A DNA stretch of 64,000 nt from positions 18,922,704-18,986,703 of the forward strand of contig CM043808.1 in the NCBI GenBank assembly GCA_023974075.1, given 5' to 3'. Origin of the DNA: Chaenocephalus aceratus (lineage: Eukaryota; Chordata; Actinopteri; Perciformes; Channichthyidae). Made by a program: the position numbers and the translations under genes. Positions 36,485 to 53,355 of this stretch are shown piece by piece; the first letter of the stretch is position 1; every line of letters starts with the position of its first letter. The notes under the pieces are model-generated. The model was given only the letters and a program-made list of their open reading frames with translations. It was not told where the DNA came from and did not search any database.

Positions 36485-37252
36485 CCCCTTTTGACCTCTT
36501 TCTCCTCTAACATTTAATTTCACCCAGCGTGATGTGGCTCCGTCTTCTCTTCTTTCATCTTATTGCTCATTTCTGCAGCTATCTCTGCGTCCTTCACACA
36601 TCTAAGCCCACATTTGGACACATTGTGCTGTGTTTCTCAGTGAGGCTACAAGTTAAGTGAGCACACTGCTGATTAATGAATGTGCTGCTATCCTTGCTGG
36701 GAATACAGGCCGATCGCCAGCCCAGAGAAACTAATTACTCTGCCAGTTGGAAGCAATATGTCAGACTAAGGAGGAGGGAGATGATAAGAGGATCGGAAAT
36801 TAGGAGCCTGGTGAAGAAGGAGGCTAACACAAGGAAGAAGTATAAAAAGGAGGGTAAACTAAAAATAATTTGTCTAAAAGATTAAAAAGAGCTAATGACT
36901 ATGAAGAACAGAAGGAGGAGAATTATGGAGGATCACTTGGGGAGAATTGGGCCCTGATAATAAACAGTATGGAGGACAAATGAGAAGGAATATAGAGAAA
37001 GGATCAGGGAAAGGAGAGAAATGCTTGCTGACAGAGGAGTCAATTAGTAGGGGGTGATAAGAAGAGCAGTAAAATATGAAGAGACAGAGCAGATGGAAGA
37101 CAGAGAGAGCACACAGGGAGACACAGAGTCGAGCAATCAGTAATAATAATAGTGATGTCACATTTCACCCTATTTTCTTTTGATATGTCTTCCTCTAGGA
37201 GAAAGATCTGCCTGCTCTGTATGCAAGACATGTCCCATTTCCCCTCATCTGC

Positions 37253-37255
<3 letters not shown>
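36481..37255. other. Intergenic, no gene seen
   Basis: Purine-rich (AGGAGG-type) sequence on the + strand. Frames over it show no family resemblance. Confidence 0.4.
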
Positions 37256-37322
<67 letters not shown>

Positions 37323-37337
37323 CGTGTGTGTGTGTGC

Positions 37338-37385
<48 letters not shown>

Positions 37386-37412
37386 GTGTGCGTGCGTGCG
37401 TGCGTGTGTGTG

Positions 37413-37451
<39 letters not shown>
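37256..37451. repeat. (GT)n/(GTGC)n microsatellite, about 195 bp
   Basis: GT repeats with scattered GC substitutions. All overlapping frames are CVCV/HTHT artefacts. Confidence 0.98.
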
Positions 37452-37452
<1 letters not shown>

Positions 37453-40400
37453 CTCTTGACTGGCTGTAGCAAGATTATTCAGTCACTGAGTAGTTTCGGC
37501 AGTACCCAGACCTGTCCTGCACTCTAATTGGTTGAAAGGATGTGCGGCCTCAGCCAATGAACTTGCAGCAAGGTTTTATGGCATTACTTGTGTGTGCAAT
37601 CAATTTTGGCTTGTGTGTTTGTGAGGAAATAGAGAGAGAGCGTGCGAGAGAGAGAGAGCAGGATAAATGATCAAAAAAAGAGCATTACTTAACAAGCTTG
37701 TAGAAAATACTGTTGTTGTGTTATTTTCATCAGGCTATGAAAAGAGAGGAGATGATTCTTAATAAAACATTAGAAGCAATCTATTCTTTCTCATGAGGCA
37801 CCAGCAGCGATTAGACACACAAGACAGACATTTTATCATTCTGTCGGACTTTCTACCTCTTTCTTCTTCTCCCAGGTAACGGTTGAAGGAGCAGAAAGAA
37901 ACCCCTTTAAGAATTGTAGAGGTTGAAGAACCAGTTTGCTGCCAGTGTTGTCAATCAGTGCATCAGACTTTTTGATATTCATGGGTACACCTTCTCTCAG
38001 CTCTATTTTTGTATTATAACTAAGCTTTAGCCATTTACTGAAGTTGTCTTGTTAAAATATTCAGCCTGGTCGCAATGCATTGTTGTTAAATAGCGACAGC
38101 CCTTTAGGATCTGTATGAGAAACGCCAGACTTTTAGGTAAATCCAATGTCATTGTAAACACACTAAGACACTAGACAGACGGTGCGTAAAACCATAACTC
38201 AGTGTCAGTTACATCATTTACTGCATTCTGACAACAACAAAAGAAAATCTTTCCTGAAGTGGTTTTGCTCAATTTACAACGTTAACCACATGTTTACTGC
38301 AACTTTAGTGAAGTGTAATGGTTTGTTACCAAGCCCCCGTATGTAACACATTGGGAATACGAAGGGGTTTAAATATGTTCTAACACTGTAGTTTCTTTTA
38401 TGCAGTAGTTTTGATTTGGAGGACATGGTATCTTCATGTTGTGGACACACAGAGGGGATTAACAGGGAATCATGCAGGCGACTATTTCATGTAACATAAA
38501 AAGCTATTTTTGCTATCAATTTGCTTTTTCTGCTGCTTTTTAGTCGATTTATTTTCTTCCTAATTATTATATGTTATTGCCGTAAAGCATTTTCAACCTT
38601 AGTCAATACACAATACGCCGTCAGAATCCACTTAACTGCCTTTGTTTACTTCTCATACATTTATTACTGCTTGAGAAATGTCACGTCAGCTGGCTTTGGA
38701 GTTAGTTTAAACTCGTCTGCAGGGCCACAGTGGCCAACATTAGAAAGTGTGCTTCTTCTCTCTTAGTCTTTGTAAACTGATGTCTAAAAATATGTGAATG
38801 ATTCAACTGAAATATTTTGCGTACTTTGGCAAACAAATCTTGAAAATCTTACAAAGTCACATTGTGAGTTTGGGGAGTGATTTGTTTCCTGGCACCAGTC
38901 TTTTCCTTGTCTCTTTTTCTGGGGGGGTATTTTGGTTTTTCAGTGTTTTTGTCAGGAGAATATATATATTTTTTCTCAGCTCAGTGTTCCATTTCAAAGC
39001 AATACTTGAGTCTCTGCAAGTCAGTGCATGCATATGCGAATGTGCGTGCGTGTGTGTGTGTGTGTGTATGTGTGTGTGTGTGTGCGTGCACATCAGTGCT
39101 TGAGCTTGTTTGCGTGTCAGCTTGCTGAACTCCATGACGAGGACAGCTTTGGGAAATGTTCTGCTCAAATGTTCGGTGACATCTCTATTTGCCTCTTACC
39201 CAAAAGCAAAACTGTTATCTTATATTTACTCTTCAAAGGCTCACAAATAAATGCCTGCAAAGGAAGTTGGTGGCGTGAAAGTAACAGAGAGAGAAACATA
39301 AACAGATTCCTCAGTCACTACCTGTCTATAGTAAAACTTTTTTCCTGTAAACAACATTTTCATCTGAAGTTTGAAGTGTGAGCAAGTAAAGTCACTTTGG
39401 CTACAAGAAATACACCTAATAAGTGGTTAATGTTGTATCAATTTACAATCATTTAAAATGACCATACCTTATTTTGTAAGGGTGATATTCTATTCAGCAA
39501 TGACTTTCAGTGATAATCCTCCATAAAGTACAGGATGCATTATTTAAATGAAGAATTGTTATACAAAATAATGCTAAAATTAGGTGTCAAGGATAAGGGT
39601 AAAATACCATTAAAAAAGTGTTTACCCTAACTCTTCAATACAAGCTATGGTAAATATCCCTAATCTGAATATAGATAAACTTTCAAGTACTTTACAGGTA
39701 TTTATTTTTAATATATCCACAGTTGGCTTAAGTTTTGGTTAAGATTTTGGTGGTTTCGCTAAAATGATCTGGTGCAGAACTGCACAGCTTAGCACAAAAA
39801 TAATTAGACTGGTTGAATCCAGGTCACCAGAAAAATAAGCAATTTGTAATCCCTTTCCTCCTGACTTGCACATGTGTATTTATTTGCACACTACTTGCTG
39901 CAAATGCAATTTCTAAGGAGCAGGTGATGCATTTCTCCTGCTACATTATTGCTTCTCTTTGCAATTTTGGTGCATTTAAAACTCAAAATGTGCACAAAAA
40001 AGGATCTATTACGATAAATTGGAGAAGAATAAGTTACTTTGTGCTGACATGTTGAGGCTGAGTCTCACATTTCTTTGAATGTTGCCTTATTTCCTTTCCC
40101 TTAAAAACTGAAAATACACATGCATGAATGATGAATTATTCCAAATAAATGTGGAATTGTGCGTGTGTGTGGGATCTGAAGTAAAATAAGACATGTGGAG
40201 ATGTGTACTGGTGGTTGGAGTGGGTGTAATATGAGAGCCCAAAACCCCTCATTACAAAGATAACAAATAGATGTAAAACAACACGGCTGAAAGATGAAAG
40301 AGAATAAGGAAGCAGGAGGAGAGGAAATGTTTCCCACTGGGCTACAGCTCCGCTCGCTCTGTCTTTCGCTGCATTCTCCCCGTGCAATACGTTTATCTTC

Positions 40401-42447
40401 TCAGATTTCTTCACATATTTGAGAAGCAGTAGCTCTATGCTGTGTATTTATCCTAAATAATATATTAATTGTCTTTATATAGAATTATTTTCATTAATAT
40501 GCAACTAATGAAAGGCTTGCACTTAAAAGGATGTCTCTCCATTAGCAATGATAAATCCGCCCGGGGCTCCGGCAGTGATTTTGTCCTCCTCAGCTGTGGC
40601 GTTTAACCTGAAAGGAATTTAAAGGACAGGAAATACCAAGAAATAGAAAGAAAGCTCACCCAGAGTTTTAGGGTCATCTATCCAGACAACAGAGAGCACG
40701 ACTGATAGCTTATCACAGTCTGTATCCGGGTGAGTGGGCCGCAGAAATTCAACACAATACATCCGACTCTGGCAAGGTAACGCTGAATTCTTGATAAGCC
40801 TCCAAAGGGAATTCTACCACATTACACTTATACCCGTTGTGTAGCCATTTCCTCTCCATCTGTTCAACTTAAAACAATGTTTTATGTTTCCCCAATTGGC
40901 TTTTAACAGTCTAAATGTAATGCTTGTTTGCATGTTCAAATGGTACGTCTCTAGTGTTTGTGAACAAGCCAGTGGCACCAGCTCTGGTAAATGACTAAGT
41001 CTAGTTAGTATTTAAGAATTAACTTAGTGGAGATTTATGCTTACCTCATTTTAAGGACCAACTGACAGTGTTAACATGACCTGAGAGTGCCGAACGCTGA
41101 GGCATAACTGCTGCAGTGCATAGCTACTGAATACACAGTCAAACAAACATTAGCTTGCTAGTATATGACCTGGTCACAAAAAAGGTTTTTAAACTATGTT
41201 TCACAGAAAAATAACACAATATAGGGTTAACTAGCCTATTATTAGATTAGCATAATCATTCTAAACTGATTGACCTCTGAAACATAACCTTTTTTTTGGA
41301 GAAGTTCAGTTACAGCTTGTGTTGCGGTTTTAATTCAGCTTAGAAAAATCACACATTTGTAACATATACTGTGTAATTGATGAGGTAATTGGATCATCAG
41401 TGAAGTTGTGGCAGGTCGGGTGTCACTGACTGAAAACCCACCTGTTTCACTACACCATAAAAAACAAAAAAAGAGAACAATAAAACATTTCCATTTCGGT
41501 ACTTCTAAAACGTTTCGGCCCGTTTGAAGCTGATGTACTTGAGATATTCTTGCCGTCCTCTGGAGCCGAAGTTTTGTTTGTGTGCTCTTGTTTAATGTAA
41601 TATAGTGCGAGCTCCTACTGACAGTGTGTGTGAAACATTACTGCGTGCGTGTGTGTTGGGAAAAGAGAAACCAGGCCACATCCCCTGGGGAGACAGACTG
41701 AGGCTCATATCCAATGCTCTTTAAACAAGAGAGCTGTCCCCCCTGTCAGATCTCTCGATCTCTCTCCTCTCAGTGCCTTCATCTCTCTCTCCTCTTTATA
41801 TTCATCTTTTTCTTTTCTCTCACATCTACTCACCCCTCCAGCACACTCCCCTGTATTTCATTCATCTGGCTCTCCCTATCTTTTCTCAGAATCTATCAGG
41901 GTTTCACTTTGAACTGGTTTCCCCCCCTCTGTACATGTCGACGGCATTCATGATGAAATTGAAATTCTAGCCTTAAAGCTAAAGTAGAACCCTTGACTCA
42001 GGATTTATCTTTCACATCGATTAAATCACTCCGGAAAGTCTTGGACTCTTGCTAGTAATATCAGTTCATAAGTTCATAACCCATGTCATTATTAACATTG
42101 ACATCAAGTTTGTTGTTTTTCTGTGGACAAAGGAAAGTCCTCTGGTTTTCCAGAACAAATGTTCCTGTCACAATGTCACGCCTTTTATGGTTGAAGCACT
42201 TGCTGCAAAAGCACTCTGACATTTCCCCAACATACTCCAACTATGAACACGGGAATGTCCCTTTTTTGCCTTATCAACAGTTTCCATCTTTTCTACTTCT
42301 GCTCCTGACCCCCTCATAGTGTTACCGTGGCGATGGGGGGCCGGCAGTCACTCATTGGTGTGGCGCCAGATAGGAAGCAGCTGACCGCTGTGCAGGAAAT
42401 GGACAATATAAAGGACACACTGAACCTCAGGCGAGCAAAGAAGAGAG

Positions 42448-42448
<1 letters not shown>
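37452..42448. other. Intergenic, no gene; possible conserved non-coding island
   Basis: No exons are recognised over 5 kb. A short (GT)n lies at 39,049-39,084. The stretch 40,440-40,620 is non-repetitive and rich in homeodomain/POU-like words (TTAATTG, ATATGCAA, CTAATGA, CATTAG) and could be a conserved enhancer. That is inference only. Confidence 0.35.

Positions 42449-42503
<55 letters not shown>
42449..42503. repeat. (GT)n(AT)n microsatellite
   Basis: GT run of about 40 bp followed by TATATATATA. Confidence 0.96.
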
Positions 42504-42699
42504 GACATCATTGGTGTTGTAGTGTGTAAATATGTAGACCATTGTTTTTATTAGTGACATGCATCATGATGTAAAGGGGAAAACCAAGCTAAATCCACTA
42601 CATCTTCTTAGTTTAATGACTTACATTTTGGTAAAACTTTATTACAACATTTTAAATTATAACATTTGTTATTGTCTCTACTGTTGTTGTAAACAAACT

Positions 42700-42775
42700 G
42701 TACAGTATATAACATTGGATTTAGCTAATGCTTTTATCCAATGTGACCTACGTACAATAAGTGCAGTAAACAATA
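42700..42775 (-). repeat. Degenerate antisense retroelement tail
   Basis: TTTAGCTAATGCTTTTATCC then AATGTGACC resembles the reverse of the very common fish tail 'GTCGCTTTGGATAAAAGCGTC', which also occurs in sense at 61.9 kb in this window. Confidence 0.5.
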
Positions 42776-42985
42776 ATTTGTCTTAATACAATTTGGGAAA
42801 TGTCATCATAGCACTTACAAAGCTGCTGGTGAATTATTCGTTTATACAACAAGTTATTTATGAATTATTATCTTATGCTATGAAATATTGTGTTTTCAAG
42901 CATTCATTAACTGTTTATACATTGTATCTTATCAAATCCAAGCTTGTGCTAATAACTTCCTTTTGGAGTCTGTTATAAAGATTTC

Positions 42986-43352
42986 GGTACCACTTTACAA
43001 TAAGACTACCCTTATAAAGGGTTTACGAATAGTTTGTAATTCATTTATTAATTAGGTTGTGAACACTTTATAAATAAACATTAATAAGCTTTTATAAGAC
43101 ATGAGATGAACAGGGCAACTGTGACCGGTTGCTTGCCAAATAGTGAGCCCACATGTATCTGTACTGCTAAGCCTTATATTGGCTACTTAGCTTACTTCAT
43201 GTTCTTCATCAGCCAGCATCCTTGGTATCTGTTGTTCACTGAGTTGGTTCTCGCTAAGTAGCCAATAATAAAGTGTTTACAACCTAATTCATAACCTAAT
43301 TATAAACCCTTTATGAATCCTTTATAAGGGTAGTCTTATTCTAAAGTGGTAC
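42986..43352. mobile_element. MITE with about 95-bp imperfect terminal inverted repeats
   Basis: The left end GGTACCACTTTACAATAAGA mirrors the right end TCTTATTCTAAAGTGGTAC. The match continues inward through CTACCCTTATAAAGG and AATTCATT/TAATTAGGTTGTGAACAC. The interior has no coding capacity. No target duplication is obvious. Confidence 0.75.
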
Positions 43353-44454
43353 AAACATTTCTATCAAATAAACTTTAAATAAATGCTGACGATGGTGTAA
43401 CATCCCAGACTGAGATCATAGTGTTCTCTTTATACCGCATGAGCCGTACCATATACTATTACCTTACAGGGTAGAGTGCAGATATAAACTGATTTCACTT
43501 CTTCCCAAGCACAGATCAGGGCAGAGGCAAATGATTGGCATGCCATGAGCCTCCTGAGAGACGAGAGGCAGAAACAAAGCATGTCTGTAAATAGAGCTGC
43601 TGAACGTCTGCATGCTCTCTGTGGCTCCTGCACACTTCCTTATCTCAGAGGCATCGCTCCATCGCTCCTCTGAAGTCAACGCTTCCCATTGTTCCTGGAA
43701 AGGCTGGAATTTCACAGCTGGTTCAATGGGAGTGACGGAGAGGGGCGCACAGGCAAAGCAAAGGCTCCTTTTGGGCCATGTATGGAGGGAGATCAGACAA
43801 TGGGAAATGTTTTGAACGTCATGTTAGTTTACCAAGTAGCCGGCTGTGTGTCAAAAAGCTTACATCACTCATTTAATTACAGATTTATGCTTTGCCATGA
43901 TTTGAGATTATTTGTAAACATTACTCACTAAAGTAATACGGTAGAGTAAAACCTTATGATGACATTGAGATAATGCCCAAACATTGTATTTGACTAGCCA
44001 ACAGAAAGAAAAGAGGATTTATCATTCACTGTATTTTCAAAGGAGAGACACCAGCGGCTGGATATCTGCTCCCCAGTCGATACGCTGACATCCCCCTTGA
44101 AACTCTGAACAGACTTTCGGAGGTTCAAAAACTACAAAGGAAAAGTTTCAACAGTGAGAAAAAAACATTTCCCATGTGAATAAAGGAAAACCTTGCAGTT
44201 TTAGAACTTTTTCAGAAGTTGAGATCAGTTACAAATCTGAATTTTACTCAGAAGAAGGACTTCATCTTATTTATAAACAGTGAGAAATGTGGCCGGTTAA
44301 AATTGTAGTTCAAGTTATTAAAGAAGCAGAGTTCTTCAATGAAAAGTGAATGTAATTATAATCTCTTTAAAAGAACTGCTTTTGGAAAGATTGCCTTTTA
44401 AGCTAAAGGGAAAACATGCAAATCGCCAAAACTACAGATGTAGCGTGCTTACAA

Positions 44455-44457
<3 letters not shown>
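43353..44457. other. Intergenic, no gene seen
   Basis: A moderately GC-rich, non-repetitive island at 43,490-43,735 could be conserved regulatory sequence; otherwise nothing is recognised. Confidence 0.35.

Positions 44458-44499
<42 letters not shown>
44458..44499. repeat. (GT)n microsatellite
   Basis: About 20 GT units ending in TATATAAATAAATAAA. Confidence 0.96.
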
Positions 44500-44504
<5 letters not shown>

Positions 44505-44646
44505 AATAAATAAATGTGTATCTCTTTATTTTTTGCTTTTGTGTTTCCTGCACAGAATAAAATAAGTATCAAGACCAAGATGAAAATAAATCATAAAAAT
44601 GCCCTTCACTCTTTGTCCTTGGAGACACATGTCTCAATGAGCGTAT

Positions 44647-44670
44647 GTAAGCTTCAACGAGGCGGCAAGA

Positions 44671-44709
<39 letters not shown>
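44647..44709. repeat. (GT)n microsatellite with a recurring flank
   Basis: The 5' flank AAGCTTCAACGAGGCGGCAA plus GAAGAGTG is the reverse complement of the 3' flank of the (CA)n array at 20.66 kb. The GT run spans about 44,674-44,709. Confidence 0.88.
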
Positions 44710-44710
<1 letters not shown>

Positions 44711-45884
44711 GTTAATATGTCCCCGAGTCCCCCCGGCTTTTTCCTGTCAATCATCCATTGAAGACTGTAATACTGAAAAGGTCACAAGGCGTCTGCTAAA
44801 CAGACAGGCTGACGAAGAGAGAAAGGATTGAATATTTTAAATAGTTATTGGATCAAAGAGACAGGATGGGAAGGGAATTAGAGGTGTGCACACGAGTCTG
44901 CAGCATAAAGCTCACATAATAACTATCTCACATTTCAGAAATGCTCCATAATGTTGCTTTTTTCCAAGACTTTCCTGATGACATGTCTTATCATAAATAT
45001 TGATTTGGAGGTCATTTGACAAGTTTCTCATCCACATTCCTGGTTTGTCCAGAACACAATGTCCTGCCCTGCTCACTCTGCAGACCAGGTGAATCACTGT
45101 CTCAGCTATTTGGCAGCAGCCAAGCATGGCTCAAGGAAGTGTTGCTTTTTCAGAGTTATTTCAAGAGATTGATCGGTCTGTAACCGCAGACAAGGTAAAG
45201 AGGTGGGGCAGCCAAGTCACGAGCTACAGAGAAATAACTCAGGGTGCCGAGACTGGCACTTATTCATCATTGGATCTTTTACAGTTGTCCATTGCAAATG
45301 TCCCTCTAATTCACATATGTTACCTTCAGTCATGTGAACAGCTTTCACTAACACAGCTTCTTCAAATGATTGTTATCAACACATATGCATGCACACAATC
45401 CAGATGCATCAAACCATGGTGCAGAATTGTCCATGCACAGTTATCTATAATAAGATTTACATGTTCAACATAGTGAACGTGCATTGTCTGAAACCAGCAA
45501 ACGTGCACTAAACTAACACTGTATGCAATGCTTATATGCACTCTCATCCCACATCACATCACATGATATGTTCCCCTGACCTGTCTCCTGACAGACACAT
45601 TCTCACAGCTCCTGTTCTTCCTGTCGCTCCAGCCTTCAGGCAGTTGGCTGGAAATAACTGTGAAAAAGCTATGAGGAAAATCACGTTCTGCTTAACACAC
45701 ACACCCCCCCCCTTTTGTTGGCTTTGTGTTACCTTGTCTTGAGGAAGAGGAACACATTAATTGGTGTAAGTGTATAATTACAATACACGTGTGCAATATC
45801 TTTAACAGCTACATAAATGCATTACACCCTTCAGGCATGTATCCAAAACAATGTCATAACTCATCATTTTGTTTGCTTGTTTGT
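44710..45884. other. Intergenic, no gene seen
   Basis: Nothing recognised. Confidence 0.35.
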
Positions 45885-46670
45885 AGCCTTTATTTATCCA
45901 GGTAAAAATCCCATTGAGAGACCTGCCGCACCTGCCGCACATTGGTGACACATGTAACACAAAACAAAAAGGACACATACAACATAATGACAGGGGTACA
46001 ATTTACAAACGTATTCACAAAGACAGGTACCAGGAGTATCAAATGTCAATTCCTCAAGCTGTGCTTTAAAACGATGCAGGGGAACGAACATTTTCATTTT
46101 CAAAATGTTTTGCAGAGTGTTGCAAGCTAGAGGGGCTGCGCACATAAAAGTTGGAGTGCCTAAAACAGTCCTAGCACTTGGGACATGTAATTAAAACACA
46201 GCCTGGGATCTTAGCCAATAGCTACTTGCGACTCTCTGTGAGATCAGAGAGCAGATGTAAGGTGGTAGTTTACCCAGCATGGCTTTATAAATGAACGTGT
46301 AACAATGACTGAGTCTCCGTACAGTAAGTGATGGCAGACCTGCCCTGGCATACAGGGTACAGTGATGAGTAAGTGCTTTGCAGTTTGTAACAAATCTCAG
46401 CGCACTGTGATAGGCGGCATCTAACTTGATAATGGGCAGGTGCATTCATATATATCAAATCACCATAGGTAACAGGTCAAAAGGTCACAGAGACTAGCCT
46501 TTTCCTGGCCTCAAGCGAGAAACAGGACTTGTTCCTGAAAAAGAAACCTAGCTTCACGCTCAGCTTTCTAAGCAGATTATTGACCTGAGAGACAATCATC
46601 AAGCCAGATACCAAGTCTGTTATAACAGGCAACCACTTCAAGTACTTTCCCTTGCGTAGTAACAATATCT
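45885..46670 (-). mobile_element. Antisense, 5'-truncated non-LTR retrotransposon 3' fragment
   Basis: On the minus strand, two frames (46,477-46,665 and 46,191-46,445) read as the C-terminal region of a LINE ORF2: KLSVKLGFFFRNKSCFS, then KLDAAYHSALRFVTN and LGKLPPYICSLISQR. A 3' UTR ending GGGATTTTTACCTGGATAAA follows, the typical fish LINE tail. It is frameshifted, 5'-truncated and non-functional; the clade is uncertain. Confidence 0.75.
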
Positions 46671-47738
46671 AAAGTTGTCTCCGGTGTCTTTTTGGCTTTT
46701 TAAAATAGCATTACCATATAATTATAACCTGAGACGGCACAGTATCTTTATTCATATGAGATTTATTTTGCACTCTGTAAACGTTCTGCATAACTAAAGT
46801 ATAACCAACCAATCGTCCATGCACACACACATACTGGACGCATCACACCACCATCCAGTCACCAGATGGTGACTCACAACACATCTCGCCGCACCTCATT
46901 GTCACATGTTTTTACATGTTTCTTATCCCACATGTCTTTGTTGTGTTTGTCTGCGCTGAGATCGGTATTTAGCAACACCCTGATGTACAAAAGCAAGGCA
47001 ATCAATCAAGACACTAGTGTGTGCTCACTTCAGATTGTATACAGGATAACTACAAAACACACGCATAGCTTTCATATTGTACTGGGTATAATTATTAGAT
47101 TTAGAATTAGTCTAGTCCTGTAAATGTCACTTTACTTGATGGTAACTCTGTGTGGTGCTGTAACCAGCCATCTGCATGAACACTTGTATATCAAAATATA
47201 TCTTTAGAAATCTCAAATCAAGGTCAACCTACTTGCTTATTTCCAAGCTATCAACAGCATCACATGGTCCTCATCACTCAATAATGGATTGTAAAGATAA
47301 AGTCAACATGTATAAAATAAGCCTTACATTTAAATATTTGAAGCAACCTGTAGCGCTGAGGCCCAAGCCCATTCATTTATTCTGACAATGTGAAAGACAG
47401 GAAGAATTACTGCATTGGTTGGGGACTACTTTCAGCGGCGGATTAATACACAGTTAGTGCAGAATTTAGTTTTAACGGCAGTAGGACAGTCTTTTAAGAA
47501 GGAACTAAAGATAAACTACAGTGCCCAGGTTCATTTGAATATAACTTGTCATGTGTAACTCGTTGATGTGTTTTTTGTAAAGAGTTGTAGACAATAAATG
47601 AGGTATAATCAGGCAATACATAAATCAATTTTGGGTTTTAGATTTTTAGAAATAATAATAATTGGTTCTTTCCTCTGTCTCCTGAGCTCAGCACTGCAGT
47701 GTTGTCGGTCCCACTGGGACTTGTTCCACGGCTGGACC
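46671..47738. other. Intergenic, no gene; one old repeat scrap
   Basis: The segment 47,418-47,470 (TTGGGGACTACTTTCAGCGG then CGGATTAATACACA) resembles 21.68 kb. No exon is recognised. Confidence 0.35.

Positions 47739-51497
<3,759 letters not shown>

Positions 51498-51551
<54 letters not shown>
51498..51551. repeat. (GT)n microsatellite
   Basis: Pure GT run of about 54 bp. Confidence 0.97.
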
Positions 51552-51555
<4 letters not shown>

Positions 51556-51962
51556 GCTTGTGGGTATCACCTAAAGCTCTTAGGAAGAATAGCACGCTAC
51601 ACTAAACATTCGATCACTTTTGGAGACATGTTTTGGGCGTCCTTGTCTTTTTGAGTCCTCACTGGGACAATTTCAAAGACAAGTATATTTTTGGGGTGGA
51701 TGAAGTGTTAGGGGGTGAGGTGAGGTAGATGAAGAGGAGATTGAGAGAGAGCGGGAGGTGCCACCATCGACTGTAGCAGAGAAATGAGCAAGCGGAGGAA
51801 AGGGGGAGGGCAGAGTGGTGATGAGGGACAGTGAGGAAGAGAGAGAGATGGAAGGAGAGAGAAGGGGGAGTCGGTGTGTGTGCTCACCGCAGAGCCTTTC
51901 ATTGATAAAGTAGCTCTGCTTTGAGCCACAGGACTGCAGCTGGACTCCTCACACACATCCTG

Positions 51963-51963
<1 letters not shown>

Positions 51964-52024
<61 letters not shown>
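51964..52024. repeat. (CA)n microsatellite
   Basis: Pure CA run of about 60 bp, some 850 bp before the sgk1 start codon. Confidence 0.97.
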
Positions 52025-52027
<3 letters not shown>

Positions 52028-52151
52028 CCGGGGTGTTTGTTTACAGGCTGCCACCACTGCATTCTTCACTCACTGTGCACCCCAAACATCTGAGCACACA
52101 CACAGTGATCTCACGCTGACAGGCTCTAATTGAAACGGACATCTTCGCTGT

Positions 52152-52212
52152 CTCCTCCTCCTCGTCCTCCTCCTCCTCCTCCTCCTCCTCCTCCTCCTCC
52201 TCCTCCTCTCTC
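52152..52212. repeat. (CTC)n polypyrimidine tract upstream of sgk1
   Basis: A run of CTC triplets with one CGT interruption, followed by CTCTCTCTCTTC. It lies in the probable 5' region of the sgk1 long-isoform transcript. Such mirror-like polypyrimidine tracts can form triplex DNA, but no function is shown. Confidence 0.9.
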
Positions 52213-52360
52213 TCTCTTCACCCTCTTTTGGGTATGTGGGCATAGTGACAGCAGGGCAGGGGGACACCTGAGGAGCGAGGGGCTGGAGCGTCTGATCTAG
52301 GACGAGTTTTGGGAGGATAACAAAGAAGCTGCAGTGGAACCAGCAAACGCAACAGCATAA
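52213..52360 (+). other. Possible non-coding 5' exon of sgk1
   Basis: A GC-richer stretch ends at AACAGCATAAAG before a strong donor, GTATGT (52,361). A pyrimidine-rich acceptor (CTCTCCCCCTCTGTTTTGTG then ACTCTCCGTCAG, ending 52,817) precedes the coding exon. An upstream untranslated exon is therefore possible, but the 5' boundary and use are unproven. Confidence 0.3.
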
Positions 52361-52869
52361 AGGTATGTTTGCGTGCTTTATACGCACCATTTGGAGAGAT
52401 ATGTTAATACACTTTGCATTTGAAAGCAATAGCACATGCATGGATAAACTTCACACACACCTCACACACATCTTGGCTGTAAACAGTGCTATTAACTCCT
52501 CACAGCAACAGGAGCTAGTGCCTTCCTTTCTGCTTGTGTCTCACTTTCTCCCTATCCTGACACCTTTTGTTGTTCCAGTTACATCATCCTCATTGCAGAG
52601 GCAGCAGGACTGTCCCTCACATGTTGGTCCATCTGTTTCCTCCACCTCCACCTCCTCTCACTCTCCTCCTCACACCCTCTCATTTGCCACCTCTATCCTT
52701 TTCAAAACAGAAGCATCCCTCTGCTTTGCCATCCTGCGCTCGGCTCTGCGAAAGCAACGTCTTTCTCCTCATGACTTAAACAGCTCTCTCCCCCTCTGTT
52801 TTGTGACTCTCCGTCAGTCTGTCCGTCACCCTGGGATCTACGGAGGCAAGCGGAGTGCCGGCGTCGGCC

Positions 52870-52974
52870 ATGAAGCTGGTGAACGGGGGAGGCGGGGGAG
52901 GACGAGGGGGAGGTGGGGAGAAGACTGCCTTTTCCTTTAAGAAGTGCTCCGCTTTCCAGTTTGTCAAGAGAAAG
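52870..52974 (+). CDS. sgk1: sgk1 long-isoform coding exon 1
   Basis: The ATG at 52,870 has G at -3. It encodes 35 residues: MKLVN, a Gly-rich stretch with one Arg, then EKTAFSFKKCSAFQFVKRK, before a GTGAGT consensus donor. The frame is open further 5' only through a GTG, so the ATG is preferred. The Gly-rich insert is not in the human isoform as I recall it. Confidence 0.86.
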
Positions 52975-53154
52975 GTGAGTTTGGGTGACACACACACACA
53001 AAACACACACACACAAAACACACACACACACACACACAAAACAACACACACACACACATTTTGGGATGGATGCATTTTTTCCCAAACACAGCTAGAGTGA
53101 GAGGTATGTAGGAGAGAGGAGACTTCACAGCCACAGTGTTCCCTCTTTATTTTT

Positions 53155-53202
<48 letters not shown>

Positions 53203-53304
53203 TGTGTGCCAGAGATTATGTCATTGGGAAAGCTAAGCCGCGCTAATAAGGCACAAGACTCAGCTCCCTGCGTACTTGTGTTTACCGTGTGTGTTTGTCT
53301 CTCT

Positions 53305-53355
<51 letters not shown>

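Noticed and set aside
37620..37665. GAGAGA-rich stretch as a regulatory GAGA element
   Set aside because: Short simple repeat next to a microsatellite; no further support.
52365..52940. A 191-codon frame across the sgk1 5' region
   Set aside because: It is in a different frame from the recognised sgk1 exon, is compositionally biased, shows no domain and crosses candidate splice sites.
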